Below are positions 9,649-18,453 of a stretch of DNA of 64,000 nucleotides, piece after piece. Numbering within the stretch: the first letter of the stretch is position 1; each line of letters opens with the position of its first letter. The position numbers were made by a program, and so were the translations under genes. The DNA is taken from contig DJXP01000019.1 of NCBI GenBank assembly GCA_002449785.1, forward strand, positions 62,001 to 126,000, read 5' to 3'. The DNA comes from Clostridiales bacterium UBA7001. Its GTDB lineage: Bacteria > Bacillota > Clostridia > TANB77 > CAG-508. The notes beneath the pieces were generated by a model. It made no database searches. It was given only the letters and a program-made list of their open reading frames with translations, and was not told the origin of the DNA.

Positions 9649-9671
9649 TAGGTTTAATCCGTAAAACCTAA
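9649..9671 (+). promoter_or_regulatory. Small hairpin in the leader of the DUF308 gene
   Basis: TAGGTTT and AAACCTA arms flank an 8-9 base loop just upstream of the DUF308 ribosome site. There is no T run, so it looks more like a leader structure than a terminator. Function unknown. Confidence 0.3.
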
Positions 9672-9696
9672 ATATGCAAATATGAGGTGTGATTAT

Positions 9697-10245
9697 ATGG
9701 ATTATCTTTCAAAAATGCTAAAGAAGACAGGTGTAATTTCAATAATTGAATCTGTAATATTTATTATTTTAGGAATTATTTTAATAATTAAAGCTGATGT
9801 TGCTATTAAAATTATATCTTATGTATTAGGAGTACTTTTTATTATATATGGTGCAGTTAAAGTAGTGCAAGGAATAAAAATGCAACAAACAAATTTTGAA
9901 GCTTATAATTATGAACTTGTATTTGGACTAATGTTTGTGGTTATTGGAATAGTAACAATGTATTATGGAAGTGCAATTGAAACTATTCTTAGAATTATAA
10001 TAGGAATTTGGACAATTTATAGTTCTTTAATTAAGTTTACTTTAACATTAAAAATGAGACAGCTTGAACTTAATGTTTGGGGATATAGTTTTCTACTTTC
10101 ATTAATAATGTTTATTTGTGGCTTATTTATTATATTGAACCCAGGTGCTATCATTACTACAATTGGTGTTATAATGATAATTTATTCAGTTATAGATATA
10201 ATTGATGATATAATATGTATAAAAAATATTAATGATTTATTATAA
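9697..10245 (+). CDS. DUF308 / HdeD-like membrane protein
   Basis: About 182 residues with six hydrophobic helices arranged as three similar pairs, the hallmark of the DUF308 (HdeD-like) family. Typical segments are ESVIFIILGIILI, YVLGVLFIIYGAVK and FLLSLIMFICGLFIILNPG. The ATG at 9697 is preferred because GAGGTG lies 7 bases upstream of it; an earlier in-frame ATG at 9682 overlaps that site. It is followed after 22 bases by another membrane-protein gene, probably in one transcript. HdeD contributes to acid resistance in E. coli, but the role of the clostridial members is not established. Confidence 0.8.
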   Translation: MDYLSKMLKKTGVISIIESVIFIILGIILIIKADVAIKIISYVLGVLFIIYGAVKVVQGIKMQQTNFEAYNYELVFGLMFVVIGIVTMYYGSAIETILRIIIGIWTIYSSLIKFTLTLKMRQLELNVWGYSFLLSLIMFICGLFIILNPGAIITTIGVIMIIYSVIDIIDDIICIKNINDLL

Positions 10246-10267
10246 ATAATAAATAAGGAGAACACGA

Positions 10268-12139
10268 ATGAGAAGAATTAATCTAAAAAGAATACTATCT
10301 TTTTTAAGTATTGGAATATTAGTTTTAATTAAGATTTATGGATATTTAGATAATATAGGAGAAGTATTATCGCTTAACACATATGGAACTATTGAAAAGT
10401 TAGTGAATATATTAATATGTTTTGCAGTTGTATATGCTATATATGGTGTTTATGATCTATTTAAAAATAGTATAATTGTATTTATTGTTGATATTGTAAC
10501 AAGTGGTTTATTTATAGTATCATATAATTTTATAAATAATAATTCAATAATATCATACTTAATTGCTTTATGTACTATAGTACTTGTTTTTATAAATTTA
10601 ATGCTTAGTATAGCTATTAAAAATAAAAATGCAAAAACGAAAGTAAAAGACAATTTAATATCAACAATATTAGAACTTATAATTGCACTTTTATTATTTT
10701 TTACAATTTCAGCATTTGTGGCATTTCCACTTTTTAAAAGTAGTGCACATATAAATATAAATGCTGATAAACTATCTAAAAATATTTCAATACTTAAACC
10801 AAATGAAGACGTTTATTTTATAACTGAACAAAATCCTGAAAGTGGTGAGTTATTTATTAATATACTAGATGAAAATTATAAAAGTATAGCAGAATTTAAT
10901 GAAAGCACGACTTCTATATCATTTGCTAAATTATATAAAAATGATGAGTATTCACTTATTGGAATAGTAGATGATGTAACTTCAGAAAAACCTTATTTAA
11001 TAAATAGTAGAATAGAAAAAATATGTGAATTTGAAGATTCCGGAAAACCAGATTATATTGAAGAATATTTATTAGATTTATTAAATTATTCTATTGAAAA
11101 TAAATTAATAAATTATGATAGAGCAGATTTGGAAGTGGATATGGATGAAAATTCAAAAATAGCTTTATATTCAGAAAAAGAATTTAATGGTGAAGAATAT
11201 GAATCTGAGGATGGTTTTAAATATAAATATTTTGAAAATAAGAATAATTCAAATTATATAATTCAAATAGAATATGATCCGGATATAGTGGAGTATAAAG
11301 AAAATGTTATAGAAAAATTATTTGATGTTGCTTCAACTAATATAGATGAAGAAAATAGTTTATATAATTTAGAAAGAAAATATAATTTAATAAATGTATC
11401 AAATGGAGAAATAGTTAGCTTAAATTGTGAAAACTTGCTGTTTAATGAAGGAATATATTCATTTGCAGATGGAAACATTCCTTTTTATGATGAAGCCGAA
11501 CATGGATATTTTGATTTAAATGGTCAAAAGCATATTGATGATGAAAATGAATTAACAATTAATTCTTATAATAATTATAGAATTGTATATGATTTTAATG
11601 AAAAAGAATATTATATAGTTGATAATATTAATAGTGAGAATGATTTAAAAGAATATGATAATATATACACTTTTGAAAATTATATTATAGGGCTAAAGGA
11701 TAAAAAATATGAAATTCTTCAAATTGATGATTTAAGCGTTATAGACGAATATATTATGAAAGATTTTGAATATCTAGATGAAAATTCTATTGAAGATGAA
11801 GAAAGTGTTATTGATGATATAAGTGAAGAGGATGCTGAAGAAGATGTTGAAGAAGATACTGATGAAGAAGAGAAAGTTCAGGAACTTGCTGAAGACAATG
11901 TTGAAGAAGAGTTAGAAGAAATTGAATATGTAGAAGACAATAGAAACAATGTAATTGTATATAATAATGAAGAACTAATATTACTTAAAAATACATTAAA
12001 AAATGACTATGTACTTTTACATTATGATAGTTTAAAAAATAAAGTTGAGATTTTAAGTGAGAGTGTTCAGGATTTTCAAGCTTTAAATAAGAGTGCTGAA
12101 ATTTCAAATGCATTTTATGTGAGTTCATATTTATTTTAG
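10268..12139 (+). CDS. Hypothetical multi-pass membrane protein with large C-terminal domain
   Basis: I do not recognise this 623-residue protein. Five hydrophobic helices occupy about residues 8-165. The remaining 450 residues are hydrophilic with repeated short beta-like segments (YFITEQNPESGELFINIL, NSNYIIQIEYDPDIV), probably outside the cell, and include a strongly acidic stretch at about 510-560 made of Glu/Asp runs. It follows the DUF308 gene by 22 bases with a good AGGAG site and precedes the DUF362 gene by 45 bases. Confidence 0.6.
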   Translation: MRRINLKRILSFLSIGILVLIKIYGYLDNIGEVLSLNTYGTIEKLVNILICFAVVYAIYGVYDLFKNSIIVFIVDIVTSGLFIVSYNFINNNSIISYLIALCTIVLVFINLMLSIAIKNKNAKTKVKDNLISTILELIIALLLFFTISAFVAFPLFKSSAHININADKLSKNISILKPNEDVYFITEQNPESGELFINILDENYKSIAEFNESTTSISFAKLYKNDEYSLIGIVDDVTSEKPYLINSRIEKICEFEDSGKPDYIEEYLLDLLNYSIENKLINYDRADLEVDMDENSKIALYSEKEFNGEEYESEDGFKYKYFENKNNSNYIIQIEYDPDIVEYKENVIEKLFDVASTNIDEENSLYNLERKYNLINVSNGEIVSLNCENLLFNEGIYSFADGNIPFYDEAEHGYFDLNGQKHIDDENELTINSYNNYRIVYDFNEKEYYIVDNINSENDLKEYDNIYTFENYIIGLKDKKYEILQIDDLSVIDEYIMKDFEYLDENSIEDEESVIDDISEEDAEEDVEEDTDEEEKVQELAEDNVEEELEEIEYVEDNRNNVIVYNNEELILLKNTLKNDYVLLHYDSLKNKVEILSESVQDFQALNKSAEISNAFYVSSYLF

Positions 12140-12184
12140 AAAAAATGCCTACAATGTAAAAATTGATTAAAAGGAGGAAATAAA

Positions 12185-13069
12185 ATGGAAAAAGCTAAAG
12201 TTTATTTTTGCAGAGAAATTACACCAGAAAATGTTATTAAAATGTATAATGCTTTAGGAAAGAGTTTGCCAGGAAAAATTGCTGTTAAAGTTCATTCAGG
12301 AGAAGAGGGAAACCAAAATTATTTAAGACCAGAGTTTATGAAGCCAATGGTTGAATATGTAAATGGTACAATTGTTGAATGTAATGCAGCATATGGCGGA
12401 GAAAGAAACACAACAGAAAAACACTTAAAAACTATTGAGCGTCATGGATGGAATAAATATTTTGATGTAGATTTAATGGATAAAGAAGGTCCAGATATTA
12501 GTGTTCCAGTTATTAATGGAAAACATTTAAAAGAAGATTTCTTAGGAAAAAATATACAAAATTATGACTCAATGCTTGTTATTTCACATTTTAAAGGACA
12601 TCCAATGGGTGGATATGGTGGAGCATTAAAACAATTATCAATAGGATGTGCTTCAACAGATGGAAAAGCATGGATACACTCAGCAGGAACAAATAAAGAC
12701 CAATATTCTGTATGGGATAATTTGCCACCTCAAAATGATTTTTTAGAGAGTATGGCAGAAGCAGCATCTGCTGTTGTAAATTATTTTAAAGGAAATATGG
12801 CATTTATAAATGTAATGTGTAATATGAGTGTTGATTGTGATTGCTGTGCAGTTGCTGAAGATCCTTGTATGAAAGATATAGGAATACTAGCATCATTAGA
12901 TCCAATTGCAATAGACCAAGCATGTATAGATTTAGTAAATAAATCTGATGATCCAGGAAAAGCACATTTTTTGGAAAGAGTTAATTCAAGAAATGGTGTT
13001 CATACAATAGAAGCAGCTGAAGAACTTGGATTTGGTAGCAGAAAATATGAATTAATAGAAATTGAATAG
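12185..13069 (+). CDS. DUF362 domain-containing protein
   Basis: A 294-residue DUF362 protein. The family signatures KIAVKVHSGEEGN, MLVISHFKGHPMGGYGGALK and LASLDPIAIDQACIDLV are all visible. Many DUF362 proteins carry a C-terminal 2[4Fe-4S] ferredoxin domain; this one lacks it, but a Cys cluster (CNMSVDCDCCAVAEDPC, about residues 214-230) could bind a metal or an Fe-S cluster. Predicted cytoplasmic and probably redox-related; the reaction is unknown. Strong AAAGGAGG site. The flavodoxin gene is convergent just downstream. Confidence 0.85.
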   Translation: MEKAKVYFCREITPENVIKMYNALGKSLPGKIAVKVHSGEEGNQNYLRPEFMKPMVEYVNGTIVECNAAYGGERNTTEKHLKTIERHGWNKYFDVDLMDKEGPDISVPVINGKHLKEDFLGKNIQNYDSMLVISHFKGHPMGGYGGALKQLSIGCASTDGKAWIHSAGTNKDQYSVWDNLPPQNDFLESMAEAASAVVNYFKGNMAFINVMCNMSVDCDCCAVAEDPCMKDIGILASLDPIAIDQACIDLVNKSDDPGKAHFLERVNSRNGVHTIEAAEELGFGSRKYELIEIE

Positions 13070-13104
13070 AAATAAAAAATGAATGAAGAGAGAAGAAATA
13101 AAAA

Positions 13105-13144
13105 GACGGGACGCCATATAGAATTACTATATAAGCGCCCCGTC
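13105..13144 (-). terminator. Hairpin terminator between DUF362 and flavodoxin genes
   Basis: GACGGGACGC...CATATAG pairs with CTATATA...GCGCCCCGTC, a long GC-rich stem. On the minus strand it is followed by TTTTTATTT, so it chiefly terminates the flavodoxin gene; plus-strand use is also possible. Confidence 0.85.
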
Positions 13145-13150
13145 TATTCA

Positions 13151-13618
13151 TCATTTTATCCAATTAATAATTTCATTTTTATTAAATGTTCCATTTAATC
13201 TTTTACCACTTATAAAATTAATATTAGGATATGATTTTTTTAAATCTTTAAAACTTTTATCAACAGGTGTTGCACCACTAGTAGCAAATACATAAACATC
13301 TTTTCCAGTAAGATCATTTTCTTCAATAAAAGTATTTACAATAGTAGGAGCAGTGTAATACCAAATTGGAAATCCTAGAAGAACTTTATCATATTCTTCA
13401 CTATTTGTTAATTTTTTTGAAACAAGAGGTCTAAAATTTTTGTCTTTCATTTCCATAAATGACCTATTACTTTTATCTGGCCACTTTAAGTCTTCCTTAG
13501 TGTATTTTACTTCTGGTTCTATTTCGAAAATATCTGCATTTAAAACATCTGCAATATTTTCTGCTAATCTTTTAGTTGAACCTGTAGCTGAGAAATAAGA
13601 AACTAAAATTTTTTCCAT
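13151..13618 (-). CDS. Flavodoxin
   Basis: A 155-residue flavodoxin-fold protein carrying FMN. The phosphate-binding loop SYFSATGSTKRLAENIA is at residues 7-23, and the FMN-stacking segment GFPIWYYTAPTIV and GKDVYVFATSGAT follow in the expected order. It belongs to the flavodoxin_4-like group common in anaerobes. I start at the ATG at 13618 because AGGTG lies 6 bases upstream; two further in-frame starts (GTG 13627, ATG 13624) overlap that site. Probably a small electron carrier; its partner is not shown by the neighbours. Confidence 0.9.
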   Translation of the reverse strand: MEKILVSYFSATGSTKRLAENIADVLNADIFEIEPEVKYTKEDLKWPDKSNRSFMEMKDKNFRPLVSKKLTNSEEYDKVLLGFPIWYYTAPTIVNTFIEENDLTGKDVYVFATSGATPVDKSFKDLKKSYPNINFISGKRLNGTFNKNEIINWIK

Positions 13619-13701
13619 ATACATCACCTATTTCTTAACGAATACCTTATTAAAATACTATAATTATACTATAATAATAGCTTGAGCCTTTTGCTATAAA
13701 A

Positions 13702-13747
13702 CCGAAAAGGCAATTAGATAGTGATGATACCTCACTTTCTAATTGCC
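13702..13747 (-). terminator. Terminator of the NUDIX gene
   Basis: GGCAATTAGA and TCTAATTGCC arms with additional AGTG/CACT pairing inside, followed on the minus strand by TTTTCGGTTTT. It separates the NUDIX gene from the downstream flavodoxin gene. Confidence 0.8.
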
Positions 13748-13788
13748 ATAAGCTACCTATCTAATTTAATATATATTTATCATAAATA

Positions 13789-14281
13789 TTAGAATTTGTC
13801 AATTGTAGAGATTTTTTTTTCAAGTCCTTCTTGAATAAAGTTACCAAAATTATCTAAATAGTTTTGTGTATTAGGGCTCATATTACTAGGCAAACAGTCT
13901 ACATCAAACCATTCTAGTTTTGTTGATTCATTATCATTTATTGCTAATTCACCATGAAATTTAGATACAACATATACAGCTGTAACATCATATAATTTAT
14001 CTCCGATTAGGATATTCTCTATAAGTGCCTTTTCCAGAGAAAATTTTAAGAAAAATTAATTCATCTATATCTAAGTTTGTTTCTTCTTTTAATTCTCGTT
14101 TTGCTGTTTCTTCAAATGTTTCTCCAAGCTCCATTGCCCCACCAGGAAGCCCCCAAGCGTTGAAATCTGTTCGATGTTGCATTAAAACTTGATTTTTTTC
14201 ATTATATACAAGTAAGACAGATCCTGCTGTTAGTATAGGATTATGTCCTACATATTTTCTTAAATCTTTAACATATCCCAT
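13789..14281 (-). CDS. NUDIX hydrolase, reading frame broken by +1 at an in-frame CGG codon
   Basis: The intact family sequence spans two frames. Residues 1-92 contain the NUDIX box (GAMELGETFEETAKRELKEE, then T), which binds Mg2+ and hydrolyses nucleoside-diphosphate-linked compounds. After TYREYPN the zero frame reads CGG AGA TAA (stop at 13997). Skipping the C of CGG (14003-14005) gives PNGDKLYDVTAVYVVSKF and so on, 71 residues in family style, to a TAA at 13789. The total is 163 residues, the normal length. The same CGG break is seen in the LCP and DUF2207 genes. It may be recoded, a one-base sequencing error, or a fresh pseudogene. Confidence 0.8.
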
Positions 14282-14406
14282 AAAGTATCTCCTTTATTGT
14301 TAATTTACGATTACATTATAATACTATCAAAATAATGGCTTTTTTTCAATATTTATTTTGTGTATATTATAAGTATATGATATAATTCAGAAGAGGAGAA
14401 ATAGTA

Positions 14407-15162
14407 ATGGAAATATTAAAGTATTTAAATAAAACTATAACAGTAAAAATTGATAGACCAATTGGAACTAAATATAAGAATTATGATAATATTTATCCAA
14501 TTAATTATGGATATGTTCCAAATACAATAAGTGGAGATGGAGAAGAACTTGATTGTTTTATACTGGGAGTATATGAGCCAATAGAAACATTTGAAGGAAA
14601 ATGTATTGCAATTATACATAGATTAAATGATGATGATGATAAACTAGTTATTGTTCCTGAAGGAAAAAATTATACAAATGAAGAGATTAGAGCTCTAACT
14701 TATTTTCAGGAGCAATATTTTATAAGTGAACTAATAAGACCTGAAGGATATTTAGAATTTTCAAAAAATATTCCAGAACTTTCTGTTTCTAATTTAGAAA
14801 AAAGTTTAGAATTTTATAAAACTGCTGGATTTAAGATAGAGTATGAAAGACCAGAGAATAAATTTGTATTTATTAGTTTAGGTGAAATTCAATTTATGCT
14901 TCAAGAAATATCTGATAATGATAAGTGGGATGTAGCTCCTCTTTCATATCCTTTTGGAAATGGGATTAATTTTCAATTGGAAGTTAATAATTTAGATTAT
15001 ATTTATAATAGTTTTAAAGAGGCAGGTTACAAAATAGCATTTGATATTGAAGAAAATTGGTATAGGCAAGACAATAAATTACTTGGCAATAAAGAATTTT
15101 TAATTCAAGATCCAGATGGATATTTATTAAGATTTTCTGAAGATTTAGGAGAAAAAAATTAG
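14407..15162 (+). CDS. Inorganic pyrophosphatase-like domain fused to a VOC (glyoxalase-fold) domain
   Basis: A 251-residue fusion. Residues 1-110 resemble soluble family I inorganic pyrophosphatase: the substrate loop NYGYVPNT and the metal-binding GDGEELDCFILG (in place of the usual GDGDPLDV) are present, but the domain is short. Residues 118-245 are a glyoxalase/bleomycin-resistance (VOC) domain (IPELSVSNLEKSLEFYKTAGF, FLIQDPDGYLLRF), with the final Glu/Asp-rich strand. The pyrophosphatase part lacks much of the C-terminal half, so it may act on a different phosphoester. AGAGGAG site upstream. The fusion is continuous with no stop or frameshift. Confidence 0.8.
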   Translation: MEILKYLNKTITVKIDRPIGTKYKNYDNIYPINYGYVPNTISGDGEELDCFILGVYEPIETFEGKCIAIIHRLNDDDDKLVIVPEGKNYTNEEIRALTYFQEQYFISELIRPEGYLEFSKNIPELSVSNLEKSLEFYKTAGFKIEYERPENKFVFISLGEIQFMLQEISDNDKWDVAPLSYPFGNGINFQLEVNNLDYIYNSFKEAGYKIAFDIEENWYRQDNKLLGNKEFLIQDPDGYLLRFSEDLGEKN

Positions 15163-15205
15163 AAAAAATGGTATAAATTTCCACTTTTTAAATATAATAT
15201 TAGTA

Positions 15206-15243
15206 ACCTAATCCACAAAATGTTAAAAAACTGTGGATTAGGT
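15206..15243. repeat. Perfect 12-bp inverted repeat (hairpin)
   Basis: ACCTAATCCACA and TGTGGATTAGGT arms around a 14-base A-rich loop, about 45 bases after the pyrophosphatase-VOC stop. It is probably that gene's terminator, although no clear T run follows on the plus strand (GCTAAAAATTTTT). Confidence 0.5.
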
Positions 15244-15304
15244 GCTAAAAATTTTTGCAAAGTGTGGAGAAATATAGTTACAATGCACAGTATTTAAGTT
15301 ATAA

Positions 15305-15497
15305 TATAAGCTAGTTATTTAAAAATTTTTCAAAAAAATGCTGGTTCAAGTTAATCTTTGCTAAAAATCTATAATAATTTTACTGCACCCTTCCAAGGCA
15401 AGCTTGAACTCTTTCCGCAAAATTAATAAAGATTTTTAAGCAAAAATTACTTTCAAGGTGCATTATTTTTCAAAATTTAATAATAACTAGCTTTATA
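15305..15497. repeat. Long imperfect inverted repeat (MITE-like) upstream of tRNA-fMet
   Basis: TATAAGCTAGTTATT at the left pairs with AATAACTAGCTTTATA at the right. The complementarity continues inward for roughly 80-90 bases (AAATTTTTCAAAAAAATGC against GCATTATTTTTCAAAATTT, GCTAAAAATCT against AGATTTTTAAGC). About 193 bp in total with no open reading frame. It resembles a non-autonomous element or a large structured RNA. It fills most of the gene-free stretch 15163-15563. Confidence 0.6.
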
Positions 15498-15563
15498 TGA
15501 AATATTGTTGGATGTGAATTGTAACGAATTTTGAAAAAGGTTGATAAATAATTAGAAATTTTC

Positions 15564-15592
15564 TTGACAATTAGGACTTATTATACTATAAT
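15564..15592 (+). promoter_or_regulatory. Consensus sigma-70/A promoter of the tRNA-fMet gene
   Basis: Perfect -35 TTGACA (15564-15569) and perfect -10 TATAAT (15587-15592) with a 17-bp spacer, about 37 bases before the tRNA 5' end. One of the best promoters in the window, as expected for an initiator tRNA. Confidence 0.9.
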
Positions 15593-15628
15593 AGTTACGT
15601 TAACAAATTTTGTTACAAAATAATATAT

Positions 15629-15704
<76 letters not shown>

Positions 15705-15715
15705 AGAATTTAACT

Positions 15716-15749
15716 AGAGTCGCAAGAGATTGCAGACTCTTATTTTTTT
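15716..15749 (+). terminator. Terminator after tRNA-fMet, carried on the left end of element 1
   Basis: AGAGTCGC and GC-A-GACTCT arms, then TATTTTTTT. Because it lies right of the crossover, the element brought its own tRNA terminator. The corresponding hairpin at the next junction (30969) has a different sequence. Confidence 0.85.
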
Positions 15750-15753
15750 GACC

Positions 15754-15794
15754 TTGGCGTAATTTTGGCGTAAATGGGGACAGCTTGGGGACAG
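15754..15794. repeat. Paired integrase arm-type repeats, left end of element 1
   Basis: TTGGCGTAA at 15754 and 15765, then GGGGACAG at 15776 and 15787; each pair is spaced exactly 11 bp. GGGGACA recurs as an 11-bp-spaced pair at the right end (30781 and 30792). Short direct repeats one helical turn apart beside both attachment sites fit arm-binding sites of a Tn916-type integrase. The binding itself is inference. Confidence 0.6.
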
Positions 15795-15897
15795 GAGTTT
15801 TTATAAAGCTCATAAAAAAGCATAAATCCACATTTACAATCTTAAAAAAAGCAATTTTTGAACTTATTGAAATCAAGAGTTTTAGCTGATAAGTATA

Positions 15898-17088
15898 TTA
15901 GTTTTTATCTACTAATAAATTCTGCAAGACTATACCTGCACTTCTATTATGAGAAGCAAGCGGATGGACATAAAAGTTAAATGTTGTACTTATTTGAGCA
16001 TGTCCTAATCTTGCAGCTACAACTGCTACATCAACATTTTGTGAAATAAGTAAAGTAGCATTTGTATGTCTGATACCATGAAAATTCAAATAAGGTAGTC
16101 CTATCTTCTGAACAAATTTAACAAACCATTTGCTTACTGTATCGGGATGCATAGGTTTGCCATTATCTTGTATAAATAACCTATTAGATTCTTCCCAGAA
16201 TTCGCCACAAAGCTCTTTTTGACTATCATACCATATTTTATATTCCTCTAATATTTCGATAACAGAATCAGGTATAGAAATATGTCTAAAAGAACTAGGT
16301 GTTTTAGGTGGTTTTGTATAAACTCCTGTACTTGCTAAATATTGACTTGATTTGTTTACAGTTATTTATTTGTTCTTGAAATCAATATTTTCCCAGTCAA
16401 GTCCCATTAATTCACCTAATCTGACTCCAGTAAATACTGTAAGAATAATAGCAACTTTATATTTCATTTCATTTTCTTCAAGTTCATTTAATCCTCTTAA
16501 AAGAACTTTACATTGTTCATCATCATAGAATCTACGTTGAGCTTTTGGTGCTCTTGGTGGTTGAACTCTTTCAGCAGGATTATAAGGTATAAGTTGCCAA
16601 TATACAGCTTTGTGTAGCATTGCACTTATCAATCTATGATGTTCTAGAATAGTTTTCTTAGATAATGGTTTTAAAGTACGTTCACCATTATTTTTAGCAA
16701 GTCTTTTTATTTGTGTATCTTGTTCTAGCATATCATACAATTTCATAAGATCTGTAGGTTTAATCTTTTCTAAAGTAAAAGAACCTAAATATGGAAGAAT
16801 TCGGCTTTCTAACATTCCAACATATCTGTTATAAGTAGATGGTGCTAAATCTTTTGTACCATAGTTTACTTGCCAAATATGATAGAATTCTTCAAAAGTT
16901 ACTGGTTTTCCTTCAGGTACTAATCCACGATTAGCTTCTGTAACAAATTCTGCAAGTGCAATTTCAGCGTCTTTACGAGTTCCATGGATGGTTTTTGTTC
17001 TTCTAGCTCTGGATCCATCAAGATTTTTACCAGTAGATACTACTAACCTATAAGTATTTTCACCTCTTTTTTCAATACTCCCAGCCAT
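15898..17088 (-). pseudogene. Tyrosine-recombinase integrase of element 1, interrupted by an in-frame TAA
   Basis: The full family sequence of about 396 residues lies in one frame. Parts in order: arm-binding domain (SIEKRGENTYRLVVSTGK), core-binding domain, catalytic Arg in TGVRLGELMGL, then an internal TAA at 16366-16368, then the rest in the same frame with HGIRHTNATLL (His and Arg), LGHAQISTT and the nucleophile Tyr in TTFNFYVHP. The stop falls between the first catalytic Arg and the HxxR motif, so the truncated product would be inactive unless the stop is read through. It is the first gene inside attL, as usual for such integrases. ATG 17088 is preferred over an upstream GTG. Confidence 0.9.
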
Positions 17089-17324
17089 TGCCTTTTTCAC
17101 CTCCTTTCAGGCATAACCATGGGTGAGAGTTTCATATTTAATTGAGATTATTATATATCAAAATATTGATGATTACTAGTGGATTTTGCTTATTTTTCAA
17201 GTCTTACAAAGATTACAATAAGATTCATAAAATAACTTATATAGAACAATAAAAAACTAGATAAAATGTAATATAAATTTAATTTGTCGATTTTTGTAAT
17301 ATAATGTAAGGTTTTGTCAAAATA

Positions 17325-17353
17325 TTGATATTAAAGGGATTATTTGATATAAT
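17325..17353 (+). promoter_or_regulatory. Probable promoter of the two-gene cargo operon
   Basis: TTGATA (17325-17330), 17-bp spacer, TATAAT (17348-17353), about 30 bases before the first start. A 13-base repeat, TCAAAATATTGAT, occurs here (17318) and at 17159 between the divergent integrase and this operon, and might be an operator. Otherwise the 290-base gap holds nothing recognisable. Confidence 0.6.
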
Positions 17354-17382
17354 AATAAAAAAATTATGGGAGAAAAAATAGA

Positions 17383-18453
17383 GTGGAAGATATTATGATA
17401 AAACAAGAATTCTTTAAAATACTTGTAGGTGGAATGTTTGGAATAGCAACAATAGTAGTGGCAGTTTTATCTTTAGCATCAAATATAATAAATGGAAAAT
17501 GTTTAAATTTATATGTAAATAAAATGAAAAGATTTAATATTTTGTTTTCATTTATACCTATATATTATATAGTTGGATATTGTTTATTAATTATGAAATG
17601 GCCAATATTAATTTCAAACAAATGGTACATATTACCAGCTATAGGTATATTCTTAGGGATTATAACAGGTTGCTCTTATCTAGTTGCTCAATATGTAATT
17701 GATACAGAGCGATTTCAAAATAGAGTATTAGATATAAGCATAAAAAAATTAAAAAAAGAACTTGAAAAAGATGGCTTCAGTAATTCAATAATAATTGAGT
17801 ATTTATTAGAAGCAAATAAAAATATTAATTTAAATGAGTGCAGAATCTTTCAAGATAAACAAAGTAGAGAAAAAATGTATAGTGAATATATAAAGTTATT
17901 AGACATTGAAAAAATAGAAAATGATGAAACTATAAGTATTTTGAGTGTACTTATGGAAGAGTTTGGCATAAATAAAGCATTTGAAATGTGCAATAAGTTT
18001 AAACAAGGACAACTAACATATATATTAATTGCTTCTATTGATGCAAAAACTGATATAAATATGATGAAAATGTGTATAGAAAGAATACATTCATATTTCG
18101 TATATCAATCAATGACTGAAGATTCAAAATATGAATATGCTAAGGAGATAATTGTATGTAACAAAAAAGCATTATTATTGTCAAGAAACTATTTTATACT
18201 AACTATGGAGTATTTAATGTCAACCAAATTTGTCATAAAAGATGCATTCTATTTATCAAATATTATAGGTCAAATTTATGATATAGAACAATTTATTAAT
18301 ATAGATGAAATTGGATTTGATAAAAAAACTAAAGAGTTTGTAAGCGAATTATTTAGTTGTAAAACTACATTTAGATGGTCTCATAAAGAAAGTGAAAGAG
18401 ATGAAGCTTTTCAAACTGCTTTATTCATGTTAGGAGGTGGAAAAAATGCCTAA
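17383..18453 (+). CDS. Hypothetical membrane protein, first gene of a two-gene cargo operon
   Basis: Not recognised. 356 residues: three hydrophobic helices at about 8-35, 48-75 and 84-110, then 240 mostly helical, charged residues probably in the cytoplasm. No catalytic motif is visible. The GTG at 17383 or the ATG at 17395 could be the start; neither has an ideal ribosome site. The stop overlaps the start of the 957-residue gene, so the two are translationally coupled. The position, between integrase and excisionase genes of an integrative element, is typical of defence or other cargo. No other copy lies in the window. Confidence 0.6.
   Translation: MEDIMIKQEFFKILVGGMFGIATIVVAVLSLASNIINGKCLNLYVNKMKRFNILFSFIPIYYIVGYCLLIMKWPILISNKWYILPAIGIFLGIITGCSYLVAQYVIDTERFQNRVLDISIKKLKKELEKDGFSNSIIIEYLLEANKNINLNECRIFQDKQSREKMYSEYIKLLDIEKIENDETISILSVLMEEFGINKAFEMCNKFKQGQLTYILIASIDAKTDINMMKMCIERIHSYFVYQSMTEDSKYEYAKEIIVCNKKALLLSRNYFILTMEYLMSTKFVIKDAFYLSNIIGQIYDIEQFINIDEIGFDKKTKEFVSELFSCKTTFRWSHKESERDEAFQTALFMLGGGKNA

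Noticed and set aside
13702..13747. Riboswitch upstream of the flavodoxin gene
   Set aside because: A single long hairpin with a T run at the end of the NUDIX gene is a terminator; there is no multi-stem aptamer.
15206..15243. Replication origin with DnaA boxes (TAATCCACA pair)
   Set aside because: Each differs from the TTATNCACA consensus, only two are present, and they form a hairpin just after a gene; a terminator is simpler.
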